The notes below the pieces were generated by a model, which searched no databases, had not been told where the DNA came from, and saw nothing but the letters and a program-made list of their open reading frames with translations. The translations under genes were made by a program, and so were the position numbers. From contig JAMKCF010000003.1 of assembly GCA_023634235.1 (NCBI GenBank), forward strand, positions 4,616,958 to 4,680,957: a DNA stretch of 64,000 bases, in the 5' to 3' direction. This document shows positions 1 through 14,239 of the stretch, one piece after another. Position 1 is the first letter of the stretch; the number at the start of each line of letters is the position of its first letter. This stretch comes from Pisaster brevispinus. Taxonomy: Eukaryota; Echinodermata; Asteroidea; Forcipulatida; Asteriidae.

Positions 1-3000
1 CCTATGAAGGGCTGTCCCATGAAGGGCTGTCCCATGAAGGGCTGTCCCATAAAGGGCTGTCCCATGAAGGGCTGTCCCATGAAGGGGTGTCCCATAAAGG
101 GGTGTCCTATGAAGGGCTTTCCCATAAAGGGCTGTCCCATGAAGGGCTGTCCCATGAAGGGCTGTCGCATGAAGGGCTGTCCCATGAAGGGCTTTCCCAT
201 GAAGGGCTATCCTATGGAGGGCTGTCCTATGAATGGTTTTCCCATGAAGGGCTGTCCTATGAATGGTTTTCCCATGAAGGGTTGAGCTATGAAGGGCTGT
301 CCCATGTCGGGCTGACCCATGAGGGGAGTGTCATGAAGGGCTGTCCCATAAAGGGCTGTCCTATGAAGGGCTTTCCCATAAAGGGCTTTCCCATAAAGGG
401 CTGTCCCATGAAGGGCTGTCCCATGAAGGGCTGTCCCATGAAGGGCTGTCCCATGAAGGGCTGTCCCATGAAGGGCTGTCCCATGAAGGGCTGTCCCATG
501 AAGGGCTGTCCCCTAAAGGGCTGTCCTATGAAGGGCTTTCCCATAAAGGGCTTTCCCATAAAGGGCTGTCCCATGAAGGGCTGTCGCATGAAGGGCTGTC
601 CCATGAAGGGCTCTGCCATGAAGGGCTGTCCCATGAAGGGCTGTCCCATGAAGGGCTTTCCCATGAAGGGCTTTCCCATGAAGGGCTTTCCATAAAGGGC
701 TGTCCCATGAAGGGCTGTCGCATGAAGGGCTGTCCCATGAAGGGCTTTCCCATGAAGGGCTATCCTATGAAGGGCTGTCCTATGAATGGTTTTCCCATGT
801 CGAGCTGTCCTATGAAGGGCTTTCCCATAAAGGGCTTTCCCATAAAGGGCTGTCCCATGAAGGGCTGTCCCATGAAGGGCTGTCGCATGAAGGGCTGTCC
901 CATGAAGGGCTGTCCCATGAAGGGCTTTCCCATGAAGGGTTGTGCTATGAAGGGCTGTCCCATGTCGGGCTTTCCCATGAAGGGTTGTGCTATGAAGGGC
1001 TGTCCCATGTCGGGCTGTCCCATGAGGGGCAGTGTCATGAAGGGTTGTCCTATGAAGGGCTCTCCTATGAAGGGCTGTCACATGAAGGGCTGTCCTATAA
1101 ATGGGCTGTCCCATGAAGGGCTGTCCCATAAAGAGCTGTCCCATGAAGGGCTGTCCCATGAAGGGCTTTCCCATAAAGGGCTTTCCCATAAAGGGCTGTC
1201 CCATGAAGGGCTGTCGCATGAAGGGCTGTCCCATGAGGGGCTGTCTCATGAAGGGTTCTCCTATGAAGGGCTGTCCCATGAAGGGGTGTCCCATGAAGAG
1301 GTGTCCAATGAAGGGGAGACCTATGAAGGGCTGTCCCATGAAGGGATGTCCCATAAAGGGGTGTCCTATGAAGGGCTTTCCCATAAAGGGCTGTCCCATG
1401 AAGGGCTGTCCCATGAAGGGCTGTCTCATGAAGGGTTCTCCTATGAAGGGCTGTCCCATGAAGGGCTGTCGCATGAAGGGCTGTCTCATGAAGGGTTCTC
1501 CTATGAAGGGCTGTCCCATGAAGGGCTGTCCCATAAAGGGCTGTCCCATGAAGGGCTGTCCCATGAAGGGGTGTCCCATGAAGAGGTGTCCAATGAAGGG
1601 GAGACCTATGAAGGGCTGTCCCATGAAGGGATGTCCCATAAAGGGGTGTCCTATGAAGGGCTTTCCCATAAAGGGCTGTCCCATGAAGGGCTGTCCCATG
1701 AAGGGCTGTCGCATGAAGGGCTGTCCCATGAGGGGCAGTGTCATGAAGGGCTATCCTATGGAGGGCTGTCCTATGAATGGTTTTCCCATGAAGGGCTGTC
1801 CTATGAATGGTTTTCCCATGAAGGGTTGAGCTATGAAGGGCTGTCCCATGTCGGGCTGACCCATGAGGGGAGTGTCATGAAGGGCTGTCCCATAAAGGGC
1901 TGTCCTATGAAGGGCTTTCCCATAAAGGGCTTTCCCATAAAGGGCTGTCCCATGAAGGGCTGTTTCATGAAGGGCTGTCCCATGAAGGGCTGTCCCATGA
2001 AGGGCTGTCCCATGAAGGGCTGTCCCATGAAGGGCTGTCCCATGAAGGGCTGTCCCCTAAAGGGCTGTCCTATGAAGGGCTTTCCCATAAAGGGCTTTCC
2101 CATAAAGGGCTGTCCCATGAAGGGCTGTCGCATGAAGGGCTGTCCCATGAAGGGCTCTGCCATGAAGGGCTGTCCCATGAAGGGCTGTCCCATGAAGGGC
2201 TTTCCCATGAAGGGCTTTCCCATGAAGGGCTTTCCATAAAGGGCTGTCCCATGAAGGGCTGTCGCATGAAGGGCTGTCCCATGAAGGGCTTTCCCATGAA
2301 GGGCTATCCTATGAAGGGCTGTCCTATGAATGGTTTTCCCATGTCGAGCTGTCCTATGAAGGGCTTTCCCATAAAGGGCTTTCCCATAAAGGGCTGTCCC
2401 ATGAAGGGCTGTCCCATGAAGGGCTGTCGCATGAAGGGCTGTCCCATGAAGGGCTGTCCCATGAAGGGCTTTCCCATGAAGGGTTGTGCTATGAAGGGCT
2501 GTCCCATGTCGGGCTTTCCCATGAAGGGTTGTGCTATGAAGGGCTGTCCCACGTCGGGCTGTCCCATGAGGGGCAGTGTCATGAAGGGTTGTCCTATGAA
2601 GGGCTCTCCTATGAAGGGCTGTCACATGAAGGGCTGTCCTATAAATGGGCTGTCCCATGAAGGGCTGTCCCATAAAGAGCTGTCCCATGAAGGGCTGTCC
2701 CATGAAGGGCTTTCCCATAAAGGGCTTTCCCATAAAGGGCTGTCCCATGAAGGGCTGTCACATAGGGGGGCTGTCCTAAGAATGGTTTTCCCATGAAGGG
2801 TTGTGCTAAGAAGGGCTGTCCCATGTCGGGCTGTCCCATGAGGGGCTGTCTCATGAAGGGTTCTCCCATGACGGGCTGTCCTATAAAGGGCTGTCCCATG
2901 AAGGGCTGTCCCATGAAGGGGTGTCCCATGAAGAGGTGTCCTATAAAGGGCTGTCCCATGAAGGGCTGTCCCATGAAGGGCTGTCCCATGAAGGGGTGTC

Positions 3001-6000
3001 CCATGAAGAGGTGTCCCATGAAGAGGTGTCCAATGAAGGGGTGTCCTATGAAGGGCTGTCCCATGAAGGGGTGTCCCATGAAGAGGTGTCCAATGAAGGG
3101 GTGTCCTATGAAGGGCTGTCCCATGAAGGGGTGTCCCATGAAGGGCTGTCCCATGAGGGGCAGTGTCATGAAGGGTTGTCCTATGAAGGGCTCTCCTATG
3201 AAGGGCTGTCACATGAAGGGCTGTCCTATAAATGGGCTGTCCCATGAAGGGCTGTCCCATAAAGAGCTGTCCCATGAAGGGCTGTCCCATGAAGGGCTTT
3301 CCCATAAAGGGCTTTCCCATAAAGGGCTGTCCCATGAAGGGCTGTCGCATGAAGAGCTGTCCCATGAAGGGCTGTCCCATGAAGGGCTGTCCCATGAAGG
3401 GCTGTCCCATGACGGGCTGTCCTATAAAGGGCTGTCCCATGAAGGGCTGTCCCATGAAGGGGTGTCCCACGAAGAGGTGTCCAATGAAGGGCTGTCCTAT
3501 GAAGGGCTGTCCCATGAAGGGATGTCCCATAAAGGGGTGTCCTATGAAGGGCTTTCCCATAAAGGGCTGTCCCATGAAGGGCTGTCCCATGAAGGGCTGT
3601 CGCATGAAGGGCTGTCCCATGAAAGGCTTTCCCATGAAGGGCTATCCTATGGAGGGCTGTCCTATGAATGGTTTTCCCATGAAGGGCTGTCCTATGAATG
3701 GTTTTCCCATGAAGGGTTGAGCTATGAAGGGCTGTCCCATGTCGGGCTGTCCCATGAGGGGCAGTGTCATGAAGGGCTGTCCCATAAAGGGCTGTCCTAT
3801 GAAGGGCTTTCCCATAAAGGGCTTTCCCATAAAGGGCTGTCCCATGAAGGGCTGTCGCATGAAGGGCTGTCCTAAGAATGGTTTTCCCATGAAGGGTTGT
3901 GCTATGAAGGGCTGTCCCATGTCGGGCTGTCCCATGAGGGGCTGTCTCATGAAGGGTTCTCCTATGAAGGGCTGTCCCATAAAGAGCTGTCCCATGAAGG
4001 GCTGTCCCATGAAGGGCTTTCCCATAAAGGGCTTTCCCATAAAGGGCTGTCCCATGAAGGGCTGTCGCATGAAGGGCTGTCCCATGAGGGGCTGTCTCAT
4101 GAAGGGTTCTCCTATGAAGGGCTGTCCCATGAAGGGGTGTCCCATGAAGGGGTGTCCTATGAAGGGCTTTCCCATAAAGGGCTGTCCCATGAAGGGCTGT
4201 CCCATGAAGGGCTGTCGCATGAAGGGCTGTCTCATGAAGGGTTCTCCTATGAAGGGCTGTCCCATGAAGGGCTGTCCCATGAAGGGCTGTCCCATAAAGG
4301 GCTGTCCCATGAAGGGCTGTCCCATGAAGGGGTGTCCCATGAAGAGGTGTCCAATGAAGGGGAGACCTATGAAGGGCTGTCCCATGAAGGGATGTCCCAT
4401 AAAGGGGTGTCCTATGAAGGGCTTTCCCATAAAGGGCTGTCCCATGAAGGGCTGTCCCATGAAGGGCTGTCGCATGAAGGGCTGTCCCATGAAGGGCTTT
4501 CCCATGAAGGGCTATCCTATGGAGGGCTGTCCTATGAATGGTTTTCCCATGAAGGGCTGTCCTATGAATGGTTTTCCCATGAAGGGTTGAGCTATGAAGG
4601 GCTGTCCCATGTCGGGCTGACCCATGAGGGGAGTGTCATGAAGGGCTGTCCCATAAAGGGCTGTCCTATGAAGGGCTTTCCCATAAAGGGATTTCCCATA
4701 AAGGGCTGTCCCATGAAGGGCTGTCCCATGAAGGGCTGTCCCATGAAGGGCTGTCCCATGAAGGGCTGTCCTATGAAGGGCTGTCCCATGAAGGGCTGTC
4801 CCATGAAGGGCTGTCCCCTAAAGGGCTGTCCTATGAAGGGCTTTCCCATAAAGGGCTTTCCCATAAAGGGCTGTCCCATGAAGGGCTGTCGCATGAAGGG
4901 CTGTCCCATGAAGGGCTCTGCCATGAAGGGCTGTCCCATGAAGGGCTGTCCCATGAAGGGCTTTCCCATGAAGGGCTTTCCCATGAAGGGCTTTCCATAA
5001 AGGGCTGTCCCATGAAGGGCTGTCGCATGAAGGGCTGTCCCATGAAGGGCTTTCCCATGAAGGGCTATCCTATGAAGGGGTGTCCTATGAATGGTTTTCC
5101 CATGTCGAGCTGTCCTATGAAGGGCTTTCCCATAAAGGGCTTTCCCATAAAGGGCTGTCCCATGAAGGGCTGTCCCATGAAGGGCTGTCGCATGAAGGGC
5201 TGTCCCATGAAGGGCTGTCCCATGAAGGGCTTTCCCATGAAGGGTTGTGCTATGAAGGGCTGTCCCATGTCGGGCTTTCCCATGAAGGGTTGTGCTATGA
5301 AGGGCTGTCCCATGTCGGGCTGTCCCATGAGGGGCAGTGTCATGAAGGGTTGTCCTATGAAGGGCTCTCCTATGAAGGGCTGTCACATGAAGGGCTGTCC
5401 TATAAATGGGCTGTCCCATGAAGGGCTGTCCCATAAAGAGCTGTCCCATGAAGGGCTGTCCCATGAAGGGCTTTCCCATAAAGGGCTTTCCCATAAAGGG
5501 CTGTCCCATGAAGGGCTGTCGCATGAAGGGCTGTCCCATGAGGGGCTGTCTCATGAAGGGTTCTCCTATGAAGGGCTGTCCCATGAAGGGGTGTCCCATG
5601 AAGAGGTGTCCAATGAAGGGGAGACCTATGAAGGGCTGTCCCATGAAGGGATGTCCCATAAAGGGGTGTCCTATGAAGGGCTTTCCCATAAAGGGCTGTC
5701 CCATGAAGGGCTGTCCCATGAAGGGCTGTCGCATGAAGGGCTGTCTCATGAAGGGTTCTCCTATGAAGGGCTGTCCCATGAAGGGCTGTCCCATAAAGGG
5801 CTGTCCCATAAAGGGCTGTCCCATGAAGGGCTGTCCCATGAAGGGGTGTCCCATGAAGAGGTGTCCAATGAAGGGGAGACCTATGAAGGGCTGTCCCATG
5901 AAGGGATGTCCCATAAAGGGGTGTCCTATGAAGGGCTTTCCCATAAAGGGCTGTCCCATGAAGGGCTGTCCCATGAAGGGCTGTCGCATGAAGGGCTGTC

Positions 6001-9000
6001 CCATGAGGGGCAGTGTCATGAAGGGCTATCCTATGGAGGGCTGTCCTATGAATGGTTTTCCCATGAAGGGCTGTCCTATGAATGGTTTTCCCATGAAGGG
6101 TTGAGCTATGAAGGGCTGTCCCATGTCGGGCTGACCCATGAGGGGAGTGTCATGAAGGGCTGTCCCATAAAGGGCTGTCCTATGAAGGGCTTTCCCATAA
6201 AGGGCTTTCCCATAAAGGGCTGTCCCATGAAGGGCTGTTTCATGAAGGGCTGTCCCATGAAGGGCTGTCCCATGAAGGGCTGTCCCATGAAGGGCTGTCC
6301 CATGAAGGGCTGTCCCATGAAGGGCTGTCCCCTAAAGGGCTGTCCTATGAAGGGCTTTCCCATAAAGGGCTTTCCCATAAAGGGCTGTCCCATGAAGGGC
6401 TGTCGCATGAAGGGCTGTCCCATGAAGGGCTCTGCCATGAAGGGCTGTCCCATGAAGGGCTGTCCCATGAAGGGCTTTCCCATGAAGGGCTTTCCCATGA
6501 AGGGATTTCCATAAAGGGCTGTCCCATGAAGGGCTGTCGCATGAAGGGCTGTCCCATGAAGGGCTTTCCCATGAAGGGCTATCCTATGAAGGGCTGTCCT
6601 ATGAATGGTTTTCCCATGTCGAGCTGTCCTATGAAGGGCTTTCCCATAAAGGGCTTTCCCATAAAGGGCTGTCCCATGAAGGGCTGTCCCATGAAGGGCT
6701 GTCGCATGAAGGGCTGTCCCATGAAGGGCTGTCCCATGAAGGGCTTTCCCATGAAGGGTTGTGCTATGAAGGGCTGTCCCATGTCGGGCTTTCCCATGAA
6801 GGGTTGTGCTATGAAGGGCTGTCCCATGTCGGGCTGTCCCATGAGGGGCAGTGTCATGAAGGGTTGTCCTATGAAGGGCTCTCCTATGAAGGGCTGTCAC
6901 ATGAAGGGCTGTCCTATAAATGGGCTGTCCCATGAAGGGCTGTCCCATAAAGAGCTGTCCCATGAAGGGCTGTCCCATGAAGGGCTTTCCCATAAAGGGC
7001 TTTCCCATAAAGGGCTGTCCCATGAAGGGCTGTCACATAGGGGGGCTGTCCTAAGAATGGTTTTCCCATGAAGGGTTGTGCTAAGAAGGGCTGTCCCATG
7101 TCGGGCTGTCCCATGAGGGGCTGTCTCATGAAGGGTTCTCCTATGAAGGGCTGTCCCATGAAGGGCTGTCCCATGAAGGGCTGTCCCATGACGGGCTGTC
7201 CTATAAAGGGCTGTCCCATGAAGGGCTGTCCCATGAAGGGGTGTCCCATGAAGAGGTGTCCCATGAAGGGGTGTCCCTTGAAGGGCTGTCCCATGATGGG
7301 CTGTCCTATAAAGGGCTATTCTATAAAGGGCTGTCCCATGAAGAGGTGTCCCATGAAGAGGTGTCCAATGAAGGGGTGTCCTATGAAGGGCTGTCCCATG
7401 AAGGGGTGTCCCATGAAGGGGTGTCCCATGAAGAGGTGCCAATGAAGGGGTGTCCTATGAAGGGCTGTCCCATGAAGGGGTGTCCCATGAAGGGCTGTCC
7501 CATGAGGGGCAGTGTCATGAAGGGTTGTCCTATGAAGGGCTCTCCTATGAAGGGCTGTCACATGAAGGGCTGTCCTATAAATGGGCTGTCCCATGAAGGG
7601 CTGTCCCATAAAGAGCTGTCCCATGAAGGGCTGTCCCATGAAGGGCTTTCCCATAAAGGGCTTTCCCATAAAGGGCTGTCCCATGAAGGGCTGTCGCATG
7701 AAGAGCTGTCCCATGAGGGGCTGTCTCATGAAGGGTTCTCCTATGAAGGGCTGTCCCATGAAGGGGTGTCCCATGAAGAGGTGTCCAATGAAGGGGAGAC
7801 CTATGAAGGGCTGTCCCATGAAGGGATGTCCCATAAAGGGGTGTCCTATGAAGGGCTTTCCCATAAAGGGCTGTCCCATGAAGGGCTGTCCCATGAAGGG
7901 CTGTCGCATGAAGGGCTGTCTCATGAAGGGTTCTCCTATGAAGGGCTGTCCCATGAAGGGCTGTCCCATAAAGGGCTGTCCCATGAAGGGCTGTCCCATG
8001 AAGGGGTGTCCCATGAAGAGGTGTCCAATGAAGGGGAGACCTATGAAGGGCTGTCCCATGAAGGGATGTCCCATAAAGGGGTGTCCTATGAAGGGCTTTC
8101 CCATAAAGGGCTGTCCCATGAAGGGCTGTCCCATGAAGGGCTGTCGCATGAAGGGCTGTCCCATGAAGGGCTTTCCCATGAAGGGCTATCCTATGGAGGG
8201 CTGTCCTATGAATGGTTTTCCCATGAAGGGCTGTCCTATGAAAGGTTTTCCCATGAAGGGTTGAGCTATGAAGGGCTGTCCCATGTCGGGCTGACCCATG
8301 AGTGGAGTGTCATGAAGGGCTGTCCCATAAAGGGCTGTCCTATGAAGGGCTTTCCCATAAAGGGCTTTCCCATAAAGGGCTGTCCCATGAAGGGCTGTCG
8401 CATGAAGGGCTGTCTCATGAAGGGTTCTCCTATGAAGGGCTGTCCCATGAAGGGCTGTCCCATAAAGGGCTGTCCCATGAAGGGCTGTCCCATGAAGGGC
8501 TTTCCCATGAAGGGCTATCCTATGGAGGGCTGTCCCATGAAGGGGTGTCCCATGAAGAGGTGTCCAATGAAGGGGAGACCTATGAAGGGCTGTCCCATGA
8601 AGGGATGTCCCATAAAGGGGTGTCCTATGAAGGGCTTTCCCATAAAGGGCTGTCCCATGAAGGGCTGTCCCATGAAGGGCTGTCGCATGAAGGGCTGTCC
8701 CATGAGGGGCAGTGTCATGAAGGGCTATCCTATGGAGGGCTGTCCTATGAATGGTTTTCCCATGAAGGGCTGTCCTATGAATGGTTTTCCCATGAAGGGT
8801 TGAGCTATGAAGGGCTGTCCCATGTCGGGCTGACCCATGAGGGGAGTGTCATGAAGGGCTGTCCCATAAAGGGCTGTCCTATGAAGGGCTTTCCCATAAA
8901 GGGCTTTCCCATAAAGGGCTGTCCCATGAAGGGCTGTTTCATGAAGGGCTGTCCCATGAAGGGCTGTCCCATGAAGGGCTGTCCCATGAAGGGCTGTCCC

Positions 9001-12000
9001 ATGAAGGGCTGTCCCATGAAGGGCTGTCCCCTAAAGGGCTGTCCTATGAAGGGCTTTCCCATAAAGGGCTTTCCCATAAAGGGCTCTGCCATGAAGGGCT
9101 GTCCCATGAAGGGCTGTCGTATGAAGGGCTTTCCCATAAAGGGCTGTCCCATGAAGGGCTGTCCCATGAAGGGCTGTCGCATGAAGGGCTGTCCCATAAA
9201 GAGCTGTCCCATGAAGGGCTGTCCCATGAAGGGCTTTCCCATAAAGGGCTTTCCCATAAAGGGCTGTCCCATGAAGGGCTGTCGCATGAAGAGCTGTCCC
9301 ATGAGGGGCTGTCTCATGAAGGGTTCTCCTATGAAGGGCTGTCCCATGAAGGGGTGTCCCATGAAGAGGTGTCCAATGAAGGGGAGACCTATGAAGGGCT
9401 GTCCCATGAAGGGATGTCCCATAAAGGGGTGTCCTATGAAGGGCTTTCCCATAAAGGGCTGTCCCATGAAGGGCTGTCCCATGAAGGGCTGTCGCATGAA
9501 GGGCTGTCTCATGAAGGGTTCTCCTATGAAGGGCTGTCCCATGAAGGGCTGTCCCATAAAGGGCTGTCCCATAAAGGGCTGTCCCATGAAGGGCTGTCCC
9601 ATGAAGGGGTGTCCCATGAAGAGGTGTCCAATGAAGGGGAGACCTATGAAGGGCTGTCCCATGAAGGGATGTCCCATAAAGGGGTGTCCTATGAAGGGCT
9701 TTCCCATAAAGGGCTGTCCCATGAAGGGCTGTCCCATGAAGGGCTGTCGCATGAAGGGCTGTCCCATGAAGGGCTTTCCCATGAAGGGCTATCCTATGGA
9801 GGGCTGTCCTATGAATGGTTTTCCCATGAAGGGCTGTCCTATGAAAGGTTTTCCCATGAAGGGTTGAGCTATGAAGGGCTGTCCCATGTCGGGCTGACCC
9901 ATGAGTGGAGTGTCATGAAGGGCTGTCCCATAAAGGGCTGTCCTATGAAGGGCTTTCCCATAAAGGGCTTTCCCATAAAGGGCTGTCCCATGAAGGGCTG
10001 TTTCATGAAGGGCTGTCCCATGAAGGGCTGTCCCATGAAGGGCTGTCCCATGAAGGGCTGTCCCATGAAGGGCTGTCCCATGAAGGGCTGTCCCCTAAAG
10101 GGCTGTCCTATGAAGGGCTTTCCCATAAAGGGCTTTCCCATAAAGGGCTGTCCCATGAAGGGCTGTCGCATAAAGGGCTGTCCCATGAAGGGCTCTGCCA
10201 TGAAGGGCTGTCCCATGAAGGGCTGTCGTATGAAGGGCTTTCCCATGAAGGGCTTTCCCATGAAGGGCTTTCCATAAAGGGCTGTCCCATGAAGGGCTGT
10301 CGCATGAAGGGCTGTCCCATGAAGGGCTTTCCCATGAAGGGCTATCCTATGAAGGGCTGTCCTATGAATGGTTTTCCCATGTCGAGCTGTCCTATGAAGG
10401 GCTTTCCCATAAAGGGCTGTCCTATGAAGGGCTTTCCCATAAAGGGCTTTCCCATAAAGGGCTGTCCCATGAAGGGCTGTTTCATGAAGGGCTGTCCCAT
10501 GAAGGGCTGTCCCATGAAGGGCTGTCCCATGAAGGGCTGTCCCATGAAGGGCTGTCCCATGAAGGGCTGTCCCCTAAAGGGCTGTCCTATGAAGGGCTTT
10601 CCCATAAAGGGCTTTCCCATAAAGGGCTGTCCCATGAAGGGCTGTCCCATGAAGGGCTGTTTCATGAAGGGCTGTCCCATGAAGGGCTGTCCCATGAAGG
10701 GCTGTCCCATGAAGGGCTGTCCCATGAAGGGCTGTCCCATGAAGGGCTGTCCCCTAAAGGGCTGTCCTATGAAGGGCTTTCCCATAAAGGGCTTTCCCAT
10801 AAAGGGCTGTCCCATGAAGGGCTGTCGCATAAAGGGCTGTCCCATGAAGGGCTCTGCCATGAAGGGCTGTCCCATGAAGGGCTGTCGTATGAAGGGCTTT
10901 CCCATAAAGGGCTGTCCCATGAAGGGCTGTCCCATGAGGGGCTGTCTCATGAAGGGCTGTCCCATGAAGGGCTGTCCCATGAAGGGCTTTCCCATGAAGG
11001 GTTGTGCTATGAAGGGCTGTCCCATGTCGGGCTTTCCCATGAAGGGTTGTGCTATGAAGGGCTGTCCCATGTCGGGGTGTCCCATGAGGGGCAGTGTCAT
11101 GAAGGGTTGTCCTATGAAGGGCTCTCCTATGAAGGGCTGTCACATGAAGGGCTGTCCTATAAATGGGCTGTCCCATGAAGGGCTGTCCCATAAAGAGCTG
11201 TCCCATGAAGGGCTGTCCCATGAAGGGCTTTCCCATAAAGGGCTTTCCCATAAAGGGCTGTCCCATGAAGGGCTGTTTCATGAAGGGCTGTCCCATGAAG
11301 GGCTGTCCCATGAAGGGCTGTCACATGAAGGGCTGTCCTATAAATGGGCTGTCCCATGAAGGGCTGTCCCATAAAGAGCTGTCCCATGAAGGGCTGTCCC
11401 ATGAAGGGCTTTCCCATAAAGGGCTTTCCCATAAAGGGCTGTCCCATGAAGGGCTGTCGCATGAAGGGCTGTCCCATGAGGGGCTGTCTCATGAAGGGTT
11501 CTCCTATGAAGGGCTGTCCCATGAAGGGGTGTCCCATGAAGAGGTGTCCAATGAAGGGGAGACCTATGAAGGGCTGTCCCATGAAGGGATGTCCCATAAA
11601 GGGGTGTCCTATGAAGGGCTTTCCCATAAAGGGCTGTCCCATGAAGGGCTGTCCCATGAAGGGCTGTCGCATGAAGGGCTGTCTCATGAAGGGTTCTCCT
11701 ATGAAGGGCTGTCCCATGAAGGGCTGTCCCATAAAGGGCTGTCCCATGAAGGGCTGTCCCATGAAGGGGTGTCCCATGAAGAGGTGTCCAATGAAGGGGA
11801 GACCTATGAAGGGCTGTCCCATGAAGGGATGTCCCATAAAGGGGTGTCCTATGAAGGGCTTTCCCATAAAGGGCTGTCCCATGAAGGGCTGTCCCATGAA
11901 GGGCTGTCGCATGAAGGGCTGTCCCATGAGGGGCAGTGTCATGAAGGGCTATCCTATGGAGGGCTGTCCTATGAATGGTTTTCCCATGAAGGGCTGTCCT

Positions 12001-14239
12001 ATGAATGGTTTTCCCATGAAGGGTTGAGCTATGAAGGGCTGTCCCATGTCGGGCTGACCCATGAGGGGAGTGTCATGAAGGGCTGTCCCATAAAGGGCTG
12101 TCCTATGAAGGGCTTTCCCATAAAGGGCTTTCCCATAAAGGGCTGTCCCATGAAGGGCTGTTTCATGAAGGGCTGTCCCATGAAGGGCTGTCCCATGAAG
12201 GGCTGTCCCATGAAGGGCTGTCCCATGAAGGGCTGTCCCATGAAGGGCTGTCCCCTAAAGGGCTGTCCTATGAAGGGCTTTCCCATAAAGGGCTTTCCCA
12301 TAAAGGGCTGTCCCATGAAGGGCTGTCGCATGAAGGGCTGTCCCATGAAGGGCTCTGCCATGAAGGGCTGTCCCATGAAGGGCTGTCCCATGAAGGGCTT
12401 TCCCATGAAGGGCTTTCCCATGAAGGGCTTTCCATAAAGGGCTGTCCCATGAAGGGCTGTCGCATGAAGGGCTGTCCCATGAAGGGCTTTCCCATGAAGG
12501 GCTATCCTATGAAGGGCTGTCCTATGAATGGTTTTCCCATGTCGAGCTGTCCTATGAAGGGCTTTCCCATAAAGGGCTTTCCCATAAAGGGCTGTCCCAT
12601 GAAGGGCTGTCCCATGAAGGGCTGTCGCATGAAGGGCTGTCCCATGAAGGGCTGTCCCATGAAGGGCTTTCCCATGAAGAGTTGTGCTATGAAGGGCTGT
12701 CCCATGTCGGGCTTTCCCATGAAGGGTTGTGCTATGAAGGGCTGTCCCATGTCGGGCTGTCCCATGAGGGGCAGTGTCATGAAGGGTTGTCCTATGAAGG
12801 GCTCTCCTATGAAGGGCTGTCACATGAAGGGCTGTCCTATAAATGGGCTGTCCCATGAAGGGCTGTCCCATAAAGAGCTGTCCCATGAAGGGCTGTCCCA
12901 TGAAGGGCTTTCCCATAAAGGGCTTTCCCATAAAGGGCTGTCCCATGAAGGGCTGTCACATAGGGGGGCTGTCCTAAGAATGGTTTTCCCATGAAGGGTT
13001 GTGCTAAGAAGGGCTATCCCATGTCGGGCTGTCCCATGAGGGGCTGTCTCATGAAGGGTTCTCCTATGAAGGGCTGTCCCATGAAGGGCTGTCCCATGAA
13101 GGGCTGTCCCATGACGGGCTGTCCTATAAAGGGCTGTCCCATGAAGGGCTGTCCCATGAAGGGGTGTCCCATGAAGAGGTGTCCCATGATGGGCTGTCCT
13201 ATAAAGGGCTATTCTATAAAGGGCTGTCCCATGAAGAGGTGTCCCATGAAGAGGTGTCCAATGAAGGGGTGTCCTATGAAGGGCTGTCCCATGAAGGGGT
13301 GTCCCATGAAGAGGTGTCCAATGAAGGGGTGTCCTATGAAGGGCTGTCCCATGAAGGGGTGTCCCATGAAGGGCTGTCCCATGAGGGGCAGTGTCATGAA
13401 GGGTTGTCCTATGAAGGGCTCTCCTATGAAGGGCTGTCACATGAAGGGCTGTCCTATAAATGGGCTGTCCCATGAAGGGCTGTCCCATAAAGAGCTGTCC
13501 CATGAAGGGCTGTCCCATGAAGGGCTTTCCCATAAAGGGCTTTCCCATAAAGGGCTGTCCCATGAAGGGCTGTCGCATGAAGAGCTGTCCCATGAGGGGC
13601 TGTCTCATGAAGGGTTCTCCTATGAAGGGCTGTCCCATGAAGGGGTGTCCCATGAAGAGGTGTCCAATGAAGGGGAGACCTATGAAGGGCTGTCCCATGA
13701 AGGGATGTCCCATAAAGGGGTGTCCTATGAAGGGCTTTCCCATAAAGGGCTGTCCCATGAAGGGCTGTCCCATGAAGGGCTGTCGCATGAAGGGCTGTCT
13801 CATGAAGGGTTCTCCTATGAAGGGCTGTCCCATGAAGGGCTGTCCCATAAAGGGCTGTCCCATGAAGGGCTGTCCCATGAAGGGGTGTCCCATGAAGAGG
13901 TGTCCAATGAAGGGGAGACCTATGAAGGGCTGTCCCATGAAGGGATGTTCCATAAAGGGGTGTCCTATGAAGGGCTTTCCCATAAAGGGCTGTCCCATGA
14001 AGGGCTGTCCCATGAAGGGCTGTCGCATGAAGGGCTGTCCCATGAAGGGCTTTCCCATGAAGGGCTATCCTATGGAGGGCTGTCCTATGAATGGTTTTCC
14101 CATGAAGGGCTGTCCTATGAATGGTTTTCCCATGAAGGGTTGAGCTATGAAGGGCTGTCCCATGTCGGGCTGACCCATGAGGGGAGTGTCATGAAGGGCT
14201 GTCCCATAAAGGGCTGTCCTATGAAGGGCTTTCCCATAA
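1..14239. repeat. 15-bp satellite array, block A (type A higher-order repeats)
   Basis: Continuous head-to-tail copies of a 15-bp unit, consensus CCCATGAAGGGCTGT. Frequent variants are CCT for CCC, ATA for ATG, CTTT for CTGT and GGGG for GGGC. Variant units recur in fixed order, giving higher-order repeats. The marker GTTGAGCTATGAAGG starts at 281, 1825, 3716, 4586, 6100, 8260, 8799, 9863, 12023 and 14139, so spacings are 1544, 1891, 870, 1514, 2160, 539, 1064, 2160 and 2116 bp. Rare 14-bp units (CTTTCCATAAAGG near 686, 2231, 4995, 6509, 10270 and 12431) and 16-bp units (CCTATAAATGGGCTGT near 1095, 2637 and 5399) are inherited with the larger repeats. The array is already in progress at base 1. 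No gene, promoter or splice pattern is seen in it. Confidence 0.97.
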
